Positions 25,625 to 33,801 of a stretch of 64,000 bases of DNA are shown piece after piece. The notes below the pieces were generated by a model. That model did no database searches. It was not told the origin of the DNA and saw nothing but the letters and a program-made list of their open reading frames with translations. This DNA comes from Actinomycetales bacterium JB111 (GTDB lineage: Bacteria > Actinomycetota > Actinomycetes > Actinomycetales > Actinomycetaceae): assembly GCA_900163555.1 (NCBI GenBank), contig FUHX01000052.1, positions 17,921-81,920 of the forward strand. Reading direction: 5' to 3'. Made by a program: the position numbers and the translations under genes. Every line of letters starts with the position of its first letter. Position 1 is the first letter of the stretch.

Positions 25625-26635
25625 GTGCCAGTCCCGTCCACGACAGCCCCCGCAGGCGACCAGATCCGCGTGGGGCGCATCCTGGCCACGTCCGTCGCAC
25701 CCCTGACGTGGGCGACCACGTACTACGTCGCGTCGGAGTTCATGCCGCCGGACTCGGTCATGTTCACGTCCCTCATGCGTGCGCTGCCCGCCGGGATCAT
25801 CGCCCTGCTCATCGCGCGCAAGCTGCCCACCGGCTCCTGGTGGTGGAAGTCCTTCGTGCTCGGCGCGCTCAACATCGGCGTCTACTTCCCGCTGCTTTTC
25901 ACGGCCGCCGAGCGACTGCCCGGGGGAGTGGCCGCGACCCTCGGCGCGTGCCAGCCGCTCATCGTGGTCCTGCTGACCGTCGCCATCCTCTCCGAGCGGC
26001 TCTCCCCGTGGCGGCTGACGTGGGGAGTGGTCGGCATCGTCGGGGTGGGGCTCGTGGTCCTTGGCCCGGGGGCCGTGTTCGACCCGGTCGGCATGGTCGC
26101 GGGGCTCGTCGGCGCGGCCTGCATGGCGACCGGCATCGTGCTCACCAAGAAGTGGGGCAGGCCCGAGGGGATCTCGCCGGTCGGGTACGCCGGCTGGCAG
26201 CTCGGCGCGGGCGGGATCATCCTGCTCGTCCCGACCCTCGCGATCGAGGGCGTGCCGAGCGGGATCGACGCGACGGCGGTCGCCGGGTACGCCTGGCTCG
26301 GCCTGGTCGGCGGGCTGCTCGCGTACACGCTCTGGTTCGCCGGCATCCGGGTGCTCCCGGCCCCGGCCACCTCCCTGCTCAACCTCCTCATCCCCCTCGG
26401 CGCCGCCGCGCTCGGCGTGGCCCTCGCCGGCGAGACGCTCAACGCGCTGCAGCTCATCGGGTTCGCGCTCGCGCTGTGCGCGATGGCGGCCGGCCAGTTC
26501 CCGCCGCCGGGGTCGCGGACCGGTGCCGCGGCGGACGCACGGTCACGCCCGACGGCGGAGCAGCCCGCGCCGTCCGGCGCGTGGACCGAGCCCGCCGCGC
26601 AGGCCGGCCGGCCGGACCGGGAACCCTCGGCGTAA
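25625..26635 (+). CDS. EamA family transporter
   Basis: 336 residues, ten predicted helices in two EamA repeats. VAPLTWATTYYVASEFMPPD at the start of the first half and GLVGGLLAYTLWFAGIRVLP in the second match drug/metabolite transporter exporters of the YdcZ/PecM-like type. The C-terminal 35 residues are hydrophilic. A GTG two bases earlier is out of frame; the one at 25625 is preceded by a -10-like hexamer. Substrate unknown. The alcohol dehydrogenase gene follows after 54 nt with its own AAGGAG site. Confidence 0.83.
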   Translation: MPVPSTTAPAGDQIRVGRILATSVAPLTWATTYYVASEFMPPDSVMFTSLMRALPAGIIALLIARKLPTGSWWWKSFVLGALNIGVYFPLLFTAAERLPGGVAATLGACQPLIVVLLTVAILSERLSPWRLTWGVVGIVGVGLVVLGPGAVFDPVGMVAGLVGAACMATGIVLTKKWGRPEGISPVGYAGWQLGAGGIILLVPTLAIEGVPSGIDATAVAGYAWLGLVGGLLAYTLWFAGIRVLPAPATSLLNLLIPLGAAALGVALAGETLNALQLIGFALALCAMAAGQFPPPGSRTGAAADARSRPTAEQPAPSGAWTEPAAQAGRPDREPSA

Positions 26636-26689
26636 CGTTGTCTCGCCGGGGCTCTCCGGCCGCCCGCGAACGATCCCAAGGAGATTCCC

Positions 26690-27712
26690 ATGCGCGCTGT
26701 CGTCATGCACGCACCCGGAGACGTCCGGGTCGACCAGGTCGCGGACCCCGCGATCGAGCTGCCCACCGACGCCGTCTTCCGCGTGACCGCGGCCTGCGTC
26801 TGCGGGTCGGACCTGTGGCCCTACCGCGGCCACAACGAGATCACCGAGCCGAAGCAGATGGGGCACGAGTACATCGGCGTCGTCGAGGAGATCGGCGACG
26901 AGGTCACCACGCTGAAGGTGGGCGACGCCGTCGTCGGGTCGTTCATGGCCTCGGACAACACGTGCGAGATCTGTGCGGCCGGGTTCCAGTCCCGCTGCGC
27001 CCACGTGGTCGGCATGGGCGGGATCGGCACGCAGGCCGAGTATGCGCGCGTGCCGTGGGCGGACGGCACGCTCGTGCGTATCCCGGGAACGCCCACCCAC
27101 GCGCAGCAGATGAGCCTGCTCGCCGCCTCGGACGTCCTCGGCACCGGCTGGTTCGCCGCCGACGCCGCCCAGGCCGGCCCCGGGAAGACCGTCGCCGTGG
27201 TGGGGGACGGGGCCGTCGGCCTGCTCGGCATCCTTGCCGCGCGCCGGTTCGGGGCGGACCGCATCATCGCGATGAGCAGGCACGCCGACCGGCAGGCGCT
27301 CGCCCGCGGGTACGGCGCCACCGACATCGTCACCGAGCGCGGCGAAGAGGGCGTGGAACGCATCACGGAGATGACCGGCGGGTACGGGGCACACTCCACG
27401 ATCGAGGCCGTCGGCACGCAGGAGTCCATGCTGCAGGCGATCGGCGCCACCCGGCGCGGCGGGCACGTCGGGTTCGTCGGCGTCTCCCACGACGTGACGC
27501 TCGACGGCTCGATGCTGTTCGGGGCCACCGTCCACCTGCTCGGCGGGCCGGCGCCCGTGCGCCGCTACCTGCCGGAGCTCGTCGACCTCATCATGTCCGG
27601 CGAGATCGACGCCGGCGGCGTCTTCGACCTCTCGCTCCCGCTGGACGAGGCCGCCGAGGCCTACCGGGCGATGGACGAGCGCCGCGCCACGAAGGTGCAC
27701 CTGGCGGTCTAG
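26690..27712 (+). CDS. Zinc-dependent alcohol dehydrogenase (MDR superfamily)
   Basis: 340 residues. Catalytic zinc ligands are Cys in VCGSDLWPYRG near 38 and the GHEYIG His-Glu near 62. The structural-zinc lobe shows only C-x2-C-x7-C (NTCEICAAGFQSRC), so one of the usual four cysteines is missing. The NAD(P)-binding Rossmann motif VAVVGDGAVGLLGIL is near residue 168. Oxidises an alcohol or polyol; substrate unclear. AAGGAG precedes the ATG by 8 nt. A hairpin with T-run follows. Confidence 0.88.
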   Translation: MRAVVMHAPGDVRVDQVADPAIELPTDAVFRVTAACVCGSDLWPYRGHNEITEPKQMGHEYIGVVEEIGDEVTTLKVGDAVVGSFMASDNTCEICAAGFQSRCAHVVGMGGIGTQAEYARVPWADGTLVRIPGTPTHAQQMSLLAASDVLGTGWFAADAAQAGPGKTVAVVGDGAVGLLGILAARRFGADRIIAMSRHADRQALARGYGATDIVTERGEEGVERITEMTGGYGAHSTIEAVGTQESMLQAIGATRRGGHVGFVGVSHDVTLDGSMLFGATVHLLGGPAPVRRYLPELVDLIMSGEIDAGGVFDLSLPLDEAAEAYRAMDERRATKVHLAV

Positions 27713-27755
27713 GAGCCGCGGCTCTCGGCGACGTCCCGGTCCTCGACGACGTCCC

Positions 27756-27782
27756 GACGCCCGACCGGCCTCGGGCGTCTTT
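27756..27782 (+). terminator. Rho-independent terminator of the dehydrogenase gene
   Basis: GACGCCCGA (27756-27764) and TCGGGCGTC (27771-27779), a 9-bp perfect stem with a 6-nt loop, followed directly by TTT. It is 43 nt past the stop and faces the convergent VOC gene. Confidence 0.7.
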
Positions 27783-27866
27783 CACGGGGCAGGCCGCACC
27801 TCCGTCGGGCAGACCCGACCGGCAAGACGTCCGGCCCCACCGCCCGTGCCTCCGCCTCCAGCGGAC

Positions 27867-28328
27867 TCAGTCCAGGCAGAACTCGTTGCCCTCGGGGTCG
27901 ATCATGACGATGAACCCTCCGCTCATCGGCGGATCCGGCTCGTGCCGCTCCAGCCGGTTCGCGCCGAGGGCGACCAGCCGCTCGCACTCGGCCTCCAGTG
28001 CGGCCATCCGCGCGTCGCCCTCGAGGCCGGGGGCCGCGCGGATGTCGAGGTGGACCCGGTTCTTCGCGGTCTTGTCCTCCGGCACCTGCTGGAAGAACAG
28101 CCGGGGTCCGTCGCCGTCCGGGTCCACGAGCGCGGACGCGCTGTTGCGCAGCTCGAGGGGCATTCCGGTGCTCTCGCTGAACTCGTCCCACGCGGCCTGT
28201 CCGTCGACGTCCGGCGGCAGCTCGACGCCGGGCGGCGCCGGGTGGAGGTAGCCGATCGCATGCTGCCAGAAGGCGGACAGCGCCCGGGGGTCGTGGGAGT
28301 CGAACGTGATCTGGAGTGTCCTGCTCAT
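27867..28328 (-). CDS. VOC (glyoxalase-like) family protein
   Basis: 153 residues, vicinal-oxygen-chelate fold with an N-terminal ITFDSHDPRALSAFW and C-terminal FIVMIDPEGNEFCL, both conserved in the glyoxalase-like domain family; the glutamate of GNEFCL is the usual metal ligand. The family covers bleomycin-type binding proteins, dioxygenases and isomerases; the activity here is unknown. The start overlaps the stop of the TetR gene (4 nt), so it is the second gene of a TetR-led operon and its substrate may relate to the TetR effector. Confidence 0.8.
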   Translation of the reverse strand: MSRTLQITFDSHDPRALSAFWQHAIGYLHPAPPGVELPPDVDGQAAWDEFSESTGMPLELRNSASALVDPDGDGPRLFFQQVPEDKTAKNRVHLDIRAAPGLEGDARMAALEAECERLVALGANRLERHEPDPPMSGGFIVMIDPEGNEFCLD

Positions 28329-28894
28329 GTCGACGCTTCCGTGAGTCGAGCGGGCGAGAAGATCGTGCGCACGGTCGCCGCGATGACCGCGTCCGCGTCG
28401 ACGCTACCGTGCCGCCCGATCTCGTGCAGGAACAGGCCCTCGAAGCACGTCGCGATCAGCTGGACGGCGAGCAGCGGGTCGGGCGCGCCGAGGGTGACGA
28501 GCGGCGGCAGGATCGCCCGCTCGACGCCGACGCGTCCGGTCGCGAGCGCGGCCCGGACCGCCTCGTCGTGCCCGCCCTCGACGATGAGTGCGAGGCGCGC
28601 GGCCGTCCGCGACCGGGACGGCCCGGTCATGAACCGGTAGAGCGCGATGAGTGACTCGGTGAGCTCCTCGGGCGTGGCCGCGGCGAACCCCGTGTCGATC
28701 TCCGGGCGCTCGCCGGCGACCATGTGCTCGCAGACCCCGCGGAGCAGCGCCCCGCGCGTGCGGAAGACGTTCGAGGTCGATCCCCGCGGCAGCCCGGCCG
28801 CCTTGTCCACCCTCAGATGCGTCAGCGCGCGGATCCCGCCGCTCGCGAGCAGATCGACGGATGCGGTGATCGCGCGGTCGCGGGTGGTGGCCAC
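28325..28894 (-). CDS. TetR/AcrR family regulator
   Basis: 189 residues. The N-terminal helix-turn-helix (about 8-52) includes LTHLRVDKAAGLPRGSTSNV; the C-terminal ligand domain has the TetR_C-type pattern. The GTG start at 28894 follows TAGATT by exactly 6 nt, suggesting a leaderless message. The intergenic region to the divergent membrane-protein gene holds two CTAC-N7-GTAG sites, probably its operators, so it likely represses both itself and the divergent gene. The ligand is unknown. Confidence 0.87.
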   Translation of the reverse strand: MATTRDRAITASVDLLASGGIRALTHLRVDKAAGLPRGSTSNVFRTRGALLRGVCEHMVAGERPEIDTGFAAATPEELTESLIALYRFMTGPSRSRTAARLALIVEGGHDEAVRAALATGRVGVERAILPPLVTLGAPDPLLAVQLIATCFEGLFLHEIGRHGSVDADAVIAATVRTIFSPARLTEAST

Positions 28895-28900
28895 CCCCCG

Positions 28901-28946
28901 AATCTACTATAAATGTAGTGACGAACAACTACGATCGCAGTAGCGT
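28901..28946. promoter_or_regulatory. Divergent promoters with paired TetR operators
   Basis: Two 15-bp sites of form CTAC-N7-GTAG lie at 28904-28918 and 28929-28943. On the minus strand TTGTTC (28923-28928) and TAGATT (28901-28906) form a promoter with 16-nt spacing. On the plus strand GTGACG (28918-28923) and TAGCGT (28941-28946) form one with 17-nt spacing. Each -10 ends 6 nt before its start codon, and each operator lies in or against one promoter's spacer. Confidence 0.65.
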
Positions 28947-28952
28947 GTCGAG

Positions 28953-29378
28953 ATGGACATGCTCGACGTCGTCGCGTGGGGAGTACTGGTCGCGCTCGTC
29001 GCGACCGCGGTCCTCGGTGTGACGTCGCTCGTCCTCTGGCGGCGCCACGGCGCCGCAGGCTTCCCGACGGCGAAGGTCGCCGCCCACGTCACGCTCCAGG
29101 TCGTGAGCATCGCGCTCTGGGTCGTCTTCCTTCTCACGACGAGCCCGTGGCTCGCCTGGCTCACGTTCGGTGTCATCACGGCCGGCCAGGTCGTCGGCGA
29201 CCTGCTCATGTTCGCGAGCTACCGGGCGCGGCGCCGGGTCGACCGGGTCGGGAGCTACCTCGCGGCGGCGGGGGAGCTCCTCCGCTTCTCGCGTCCGATA
29301 CCGGCGCTCCATGCGCTGATCGGAGCGGTCGGATGGTTCGGCATGCTCCTCGCCTGCCTCCTCGCGACGCTCGCCTAG
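28953..29378 (+). CDS. Four-helix membrane protein, probable TetR target
   Basis: 141 residues with four predicted membrane helices (about 5-27, 43-65, 70-90, 115-138). I do not recognise a family. The ATG at 28953 follows TAGCGT by 6 nt, so translation probably begins at the 5' end of the message. It is divergent from the TetR/VOC operon and shares the operator region, suggesting an efflux or membrane-stress function induced by the TetR ligand. That role is inference. Confidence 0.65.
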   Translation: MDMLDVVAWGVLVALVATAVLGVTSLVLWRRHGAAGFPTAKVAAHVTLQVVSIALWVVFLLTTSPWLAWLTFGVITAGQVVGDLLMFASYRARRRVDRVGSYLAAAGELLRFSRPIPALHALIGAVGWFGMLLACLLATLA

Positions 29379-29453
29379 CGGCGATCCCAGTACCGACGAC
29401 GCCCGCGGCCCACACCTTCGCGCCGCCGCGTCCCCACCCGATCGGACAGTCCC

Positions 29454-29807
29454 ATGAACCTCCTCGTCACGCCCGTCGTCTCCGTCCTCATCGGACTGTT
29501 CGTCCGGTCCCGACTCCTCGCGGCGATCCTCTACCTCTCGATCGCGGCGATCCTCTTCACCTTCCAGACGCTCACGGTGCTCCTGGTGTGGCTCGGCGGG
29601 GAGGGCGGCTTCGGCGGCTCGGCCGAGCAGGGCGCGTTCGGTCCCGGCCCGACCGGCGGTCTCCCGTTGCAGTTCGACGAGGGCGAGCTGTGGGCCTACG
29701 GGCTCGTCAACGTGGGCATCCTGCTCGTCGGGGTGGCCCTGACGATCCTCGTCGTCACGCTGCGGAACCGCAGCCGCGCGAAGCACGCCGACGTCACCGC
29801 TGCCTGA
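29454..29807 (+). CDS. Small membrane protein of unknown function
   Basis: 117 residues. Hydrophobic helices at about 4-20, 22-48 and 81-103 surround a Gly-rich, acidic loop (about 49-78). No family recognised. It starts 75 nt after the preceding membrane-protein gene on the same strand and is convergent with serB. Coding is supported by length, codon-position G+C and a sensible hydropathy pattern, but there is no recognisable homology. Confidence 0.5.
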   Translation: MNLLVTPVVSVLIGLFVRSRLLAAILYLSIAAILFTFQTLTVLLVWLGGEGGFGGSAEQGAFGPGPTGGLPLQFDEGELWAYGLVNVGILLVGVALTILVVTLRNRSRAKHADVTAA

Positions 29808-29828
29808 GGCGCTCCGCGACCGCCCCGC

Positions 29829-30455
29829 TCAGAGGTGGTCGATCAGCGCGTCGAGGCGCGGGCCGGGAAGGACGAGGTCGGCGACCGCCGTCAGGCTCGT
29901 CGAGCCCCCGAAGGCGACCCCGAGGCCGGCCGCGCGGACCATGTCGATGTCGTTCGCGCCGTCGCCGACCGCGATCGTGCGCTCCATCGGGATCCCTTCG
30001 GCTTCGGCGATCGCGCGCAGGTGGGTCTCCTTGCCCGCGCGGTCGACGATCTCGCCGAGCACCCGGCCGGTGAGGGCGCCGTCCGCGATCTCGAGCCGGT
30101 TGGCGCGGATCCCGGTGATCGGCATGTCGGCCGTGAAGGGGTCGAGCAGGTCGTGGTAGCCGCCCGAGACCAGGTAGACCGGCCAGCCGTTCGTGCGCGC
30201 GTGCTCGAGGAGCTCGGGCGCGCCCGGGGTGGGTGACATCGTCGCGCGCACGCGCTCGAGCGCCTCGACCTCGAGGCCGGTGAGGGCCTTCGTCCGCTGA
30301 CGCAGCGACTCGGCGAACTCGATCTCGCCCTGCCGCATGCGCTCGGTGATCTCGGCGACGAGCTCGCCGGTTCCTGCCTCGAGCGCGAGGAGATCGAGCT
30401 GTTCCTGGGGGATGAAGGTGGAGTCCACGTCCATGACGAGGAGCCTGCGGTCCAT
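29829..30455 (-). CDS. serB: Phosphoserine phosphatase
   Basis: Last step of serine synthesis, O-phosphoserine to serine. 208 residues, HAD superfamily. The nucleophile motif is MDVDSTFIPQEQLDLLA at residues 8-24 (DxDST); VSGGYHDLL is motif II; GDGANDIDMVRAAGLGVAFG near residue 158 is motif III/IV. It lacks the N-terminal ACT domains of mycobacterial SerB2, so it is the short form. AAAGGAAAC precedes the ATG. It lies 55 nt after yggS on the same strand, across a heptanucleotide repeat. Confidence 0.92.
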   Translation of the reverse strand: MDRRLLVMDVDSTFIPQEQLDLLALEAGTGELVAEITERMRQGEIEFAESLRQRTKALTGLEVEALERVRATMSPTPGAPELLEHARTNGWPVYLVSGGYHDLLDPFTADMPITGIRANRLEIADGALTGRVLGEIVDRAGKETHLRAIAEAEGIPMERTIAVGDGANDIDMVRAAGLGVAFGGSTSLTAVADLVLPGPRLDALIDHL

Positions 30456-30481
30456 GGGGGTTTCCTTTCGGGGGAGGGGTG

Positions 30482-30518
30482 GTCAGGGCTCAGGGCTCAG
30501 GGCTCAGTGCTCAGGCCT
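30482..30518. repeat. Heptanucleotide tandem repeat between yggS and serB
   Basis: GTCAGGG CTCAGGG CTCAGGG CTCAGTG CTCAGGC, five 7-nt units, the last overlapping the yggS stop codon. The array sits in the short intercistronic gap ahead of the serB ribosome binding site, so copy changes would alter spacing but not the frame of either protein. Confidence 0.8.
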
Positions 30519-31263
30519 CATGGGTCGGCCAGTAGTGACTGTCGGGGGTCGAGCGCTCGCCGAAGATGGCCTGGCCGACGCGCACGACGGTCGCGCCCTC
30601 CTCGATCGCCGCCTCGTAGTCGCCGGACATCCCCATCGAGAGCCCGCCGGGACCGACCAGGCCGGGGTCGACGTCGCGGGCCCGGTCCCGCAGGTCGCGC
30701 AGGAGGCGGAAGCAGGAGCGGACGCGTGTGGTGTCGGGTGTGAACACGGCGAGGGTCATGAGCCCCTGCACGCGCAGGGAGTCGAAGGCGGCCAGGCGCG
30801 CGAGGGTGTCGAGGACGTCGTCGGGGTGGAGCACGTACTTGGACTCCTCGCCCGAGGTGTTGACCTGGACGTAGACGTCCAGGCCCCGTCCGGCCGCCTG
30901 CAGCCGGCGGTCGAGGGCCTCGGCGAGCCGGAGGGAGTCGAGCGCGTGGAACTCCTGGGCGATCGCCACGACGTCGCGCGCCTTGTTCCTCTGGAGGTGG
31001 CCGATGATCGACCACGAGACGTCCGTCTCGAGGAGCGCGTCGTGCTTGCGCACGGCCTCCTGGACCTTGTTCTCGCCGAGCCGGTGGCAGCCGGCCTCGA
31101 TGGCGAGGCGGACCCGGTCCTCGGGCACGGTCTTCGACACCGGCAGGAGGCGGACCTCGTCGGCGCCGCGGCCCGCGCGGCCGGCCGCCTCGTCGATCCT
31201 CGCGCGGACGCGTGCGAGGTTGCGGGTGAAGTCCTCGACGCTGAGCGCAGTCGGGTAGTCCAT
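30511..31263 (-). CDS. YggS/PLPBP family pyridoxal phosphate homeostasis protein
   Basis: 250 residues, single-domain PLP-binding TIM barrel related to the N-terminal domain of alanine racemase. LLPVSKTVPEDRVRLAIEAG holds the PLP lysine near residue 42; HRLGENKVQEA, WSIIGHLQRNK, YVQVNTSGEESK, and GLSMGMSGDYEAAIEEGATV are the family's signature strings. It buffers free PLP rather than catalysing a known reaction. It starts 15 nt after the MocR gene, consistent with a PLP-sensing regulator controlling a PLP-homeostasis gene. Confidence 0.92.
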   Translation of the reverse strand: MDYPTALSVEDFTRNLARVRARIDEAAGRAGRGADEVRLLPVSKTVPEDRVRLAIEAGCHRLGENKVQEAVRKHDALLETDVSWSIIGHLQRNKARDVVAIAQEFHALDSLRLAEALDRRLQAAGRGLDVYVQVNTSGEESKYVLHPDDVLDTLARLAAFDSLRVQGLMTLAVFTPDTTRVRSCFRLLRDLRDRARDVDPGLVGPGGLSMGMSGDYEAAIEEGATVVRVGQAIFGERSTPDSHYWPTHEA

Positions 31264-31278
31264 GGTGCTCCCTTCGGG

Positions 31279-32586
31279 TCAGGTGTCGAGGACGGCGGCG
31301 AGGTCGGCCGCGAACGCGGCCGCCTGGTCGGGGGTGAGCGTCGACGTCGTCACCCGGATCGCCGACGTCGGACGCTCGCCGATCGCGAAGTCCGCACCCG
31401 GGCGAACGGCCCAGCCGCGGTCGGCGAGAGCCGTCGTGATGCGGGTGGGGTCGCCGACGACGGGGATCCAGGCGTTGAGGCCGTCCGTGCGGTCGGGGGC
31501 CGGGAGTCCCTGCGCACGCAGCGCATCGGCGAGCAGGAGGTTGCGGCGGGCGTACTCGCTGCGGGCGCGGTCCAGGAGGCCCGGCGTCCGGTCGTCGGTG
31601 AGCAGGCGATGGGTGAGGTGCTGGAGGATGTGGCTCACCCAGGTGGTCGCCGGGCCGAGGCGCGCCCCGAGGCGCGCGGTGGTGTCCGGGTCGGAGAGGA
31701 CGAGGGCCACGCGCAGGTCGGGGCCGAGGAACTTCGAGACCGACCGGACGAGCGCCCACCGGGCCGTGCTCGGCGGCGTGGCGCGCAGGTACGGCTCGAC
31801 CGAGATCGCCGAGAAGTGGTCGTCCTCGACCACCAGCACGCCCGGGTGGTCGGCGAGCACCGTCCGCAGGGCGTCGGCGCGCTCAGGGGTCAGGCCGGCG
31901 CCGGTGGGATTGTGCGCGCGAGGGGTGAGGACGACAGCGCGGGCCCCGGCCCGCAGCGCGGCCGTGAGGCCCTCGACCGTCATCCCCTCGTCGTCGACCG
32001 GGACCGGGGCGGTCGCGTACCCGCCGAGCCGGAGGATGCCGATGCTGGAGAGGAAGCAGGGGTCCTCGACGGCCACCGTGTCCCCTCGGGTGAGCGACGC
32101 GGCAAGGATCCGCTCGACGGCGTCGACCGCGCCGTGGGTGAGGACCAGGCCGTGGTCGGCCGCGACGTCGGGCGAGAGGTGCGCGGCCGACCAGTCGCGC
32201 AGGCCCGCCAGGATCGGCTCGGCCCCGTAGAGCGATCCGGCGAACGGCTCGCGCATGGCGTCCCGCAGGTCCGGGAGAAGGTCCGGGTCCGGGTTGCCGC
32301 TGGCGAGGTTGACGAGGCCGCTCCGTGCGCCTCGGCCCTCGCCGTCCAGTGCGGGGAGGCCGAGGATCACGGTGCCGCCGCGCCGCCGGGTCTCCACGAT
32401 GCCGGCGGCGGCGAGCTGCCCGTACGCGGCGGCCACCGTGTTCCGGTTGACGCCGAGCGAGTCCGCGAGCGAGCGGATCGGCGGCAGGGTGTCCCCGGGG
32501 TGGAGCCCGCCCGTGCGGAGGAGGTCGCGCACCGAGCCGACGAGCTCGCCGGCGCTCGCGCCGACGATCGGTCCGTGCTCCACCAC
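31279..32586 (-). CDS. MocR/PtsJ-type regulator (GntR winged helix plus aminotransferase domain)
   Basis: 435 residues. The winged helix (about 10-75) includes LPPIRSLADSLGVNRNTVAA and AYGQLAAAGIVETRR. The aminotransferase-like domain has LTPRAHNPTGAGLTPERADA and the PLP-lysine motif VRSVSKFLGPDLRVAL near residue 285. The GTG start at 32586 lies 25 nt from a perfect 12-bp palindrome that could be its operator. It heads an apparent operon with yggS and serB, so its ligand may be PLP or an amino acid; that is inferred from neighbours. Confidence 0.87.
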   Translation of the reverse strand: MVEHGPIVGASAGELVGSVRDLLRTGGLHPGDTLPPIRSLADSLGVNRNTVAAAYGQLAAAGIVETRRRGGTVILGLPALDGEGRGARSGLVNLASGNPDPDLLPDLRDAMREPFAGSLYGAEPILAGLRDWSAAHLSPDVAADHGLVLTHGAVDAVERILAASLTRGDTVAVEDPCFLSSIGILRLGGYATAPVPVDDEGMTVEGLTAALRAGARAVVLTPRAHNPTGAGLTPERADALRTVLADHPGVLVVEDDHFSAISVEPYLRATPPSTARWALVRSVSKFLGPDLRVALVLSDPDTTARLGARLGPATTWVSHILQHLTHRLLTDDRTPGLLDRARSEYARRNLLLADALRAQGLPAPDRTDGLNAWIPVVGDPTRITTALADRGWAVRPGADFAIGERPTSAIRVTTSTLTPDQAAAFAADLAAVLDT

Positions 32587-32610
32587 GCCCGTGCCACCTC
32601 ACCTTCGCTT

Positions 32611-32622
32611 TGTCCTAGGACA
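32611..32622. promoter_or_regulatory. Palindrome TGTCCTAGGACA upstream of the second MocR gene
   Basis: A perfect 12-bp palindrome at 25-36 nt upstream of the GTG at 32586, where a -10/-35 region would lie. GntR-type dimers usually bind palindromes, so autoregulation is likely. Confidence 0.55.
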
Positions 32623-32762
32623 TAAGGCTACATCCAGGCGAGGGTGTCAGGATGACGTGTCTGGGGGATACCGAGGGGCGGGCACGACGGTGGTCGAGGG
32701 GTGCCGACCGGCGGTCGACCTGAGGCCGTGGCTGCACGTGTGGCTACAGCTGATCGGAGAAC

Positions 32763-32838
32763 TGGTAGGCCCCGTGGGGCTCGAACCCACAACCCACGGA
32801 TTAAAAGTCCGTTGCTCTACCGATTGAGCTAGAGGCCC
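32763..32838 (-). tRNA. tRNA-Lys (anticodon TTT) with encoded CCA
   Basis: Minus-strand cloverleaf: acceptor GGGCCTC pairs with GGGGCCT (two G-U), D-arm GCTCAATCGGTAGAGC, anticodon stem ACGGA/TCCGT around CTTTTAA giving TTT, T-loop GTTCGAGCC. The 3' end reads ACCA. TACCCT at 32853-32858 (minus) is a likely -10 element. Confidence 0.94.
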
Positions 32839-33156
32839 CTGAATCGGCGACCAGGGTACGTCGCGATCCCTCCGCCGCGTGCCGATATCCATGCCCGTCT
32901 TACGTCGTCGCGCACCGGCCGGGGCGGCCGAGCGCCGCCGGCCGGACGGTCGCGTCGCCGCGCCCGCCCGCCACACATGCCCGGCCCACCGGACCACTGC
33001 TCCCGACCACCGCCCCCGCCCGCCAGGAGTGCGCGCCCCGGGCGATCGGGTGGACAATGGGTCCGGGCCGCACCGGCGGACCGGATCCTCGCGTTCACCG
33101 GCGGACCCGCACACCGCCCCGCGGACGCGGGGCGGGCAGTCGAATCGGAGGCCGAG
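32839..33156 (+). other. Intergenic region, 318 bp
   Basis: Between tRNA-Lys and the gene before mshD. It holds the probable -10 (TACCCT, minus strand, 32853-32858) of the tRNA and, near its right end, CGGAGG as the ribosome binding site of the next gene. A single GTTCACC heptamer occurs near 33094 without a second unit. No coding frame looks convincing here. Confidence 0.5.
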
Positions 33157-33801
33157 ATGGCGGAGAGCAGGAAGCACCGACGGCCGGCCATGCTGGATCC
33201 GGCCGTGGCGGAGGAGATCCTCGGGGACGAGGACCCCGCGACCCGGTCCGAGCTGGCCCACACGACCGCGCACGCGATTGTCGACGGCGGCCGCAAGGAG
33301 TCCGGCACGGACCCCGACCTTCTCGACCGCCTCGTGCGGCTCGTGGACGCCGAGGGCCTCGACACGATCGCCGAGCTGTGGTCGCGCAGCCCGGCCGACA
33401 CCCTGCCCGGCGCGCTGTGGCGCCTGTACCTGCTGCGCGAGTGGGTGCGGCGCGACCCGGTGACGATCGCCTCCCGCTACCGCGAGGGGCTCACTCGCGC
33501 CGAGGTCGAGGGCGTCGTCGCCGGCGTGGCCGACCCGAACGGCGCCGAGGAGGTCGCCCGCGTCGTCGACCAGGTGCTCTCCGGCGTCTACGCCGGTGAC
33601 CTCGCGGTCGCCCTGGACCGGGCCGCCGCCTTCCTCCGCGTCCTCGCCACGGGCTCCGCCCTGCACGCCGACTACGCCGACGACGAGGGCGACGGCGCCG
33701 ACCTCGCCTTCGAGATCACGCGCCGTGCCGGCGGGCTGCTGTCCACGGCCGAGGACCTCGAGCACGCCGCCACCCTTCACGGATCGGGACAGCTGGACTG
33801 A
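33157..33801 (+). CDS. Conserved hypothetical protein upstream of mshD
   Basis: 214 residues, hydrophilic and mostly helical by composition; no signal or membrane segment. MLDPAVAEEILGDEDPATRS and LWSRSPADTLPGALWRLYLL stand out as probable conserved blocks. I do not recognise the function. The ATG at 33157 has CGGAGG 6 nt upstream. Its stop overlaps the mshD start (TGATG), so the pair is translationally coupled and may serve the same process. Confidence 0.65.
   Translation: MAESRKHRRPAMLDPAVAEEILGDEDPATRSELAHTTAHAIVDGGRKESGTDPDLLDRLVRLVDAEGLDTIAELWSRSPADTLPGALWRLYLLREWVRRDPVTIASRYREGLTRAEVEGVVAGVADPNGAEEVARVVDQVLSGVYAGDLAVALDRAAAFLRVLATGSALHADYADDEGDGADLAFEITRRAGGLLSTAEDLEHAATLHGSGQLD

Noticed and set aside
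33094..33104. Single GTTCACC upstream of the mshD operon as a PHO box
   Set aside because: There is no second in-phase unit on either side, and a single heptamer is expected by chance in this composition.
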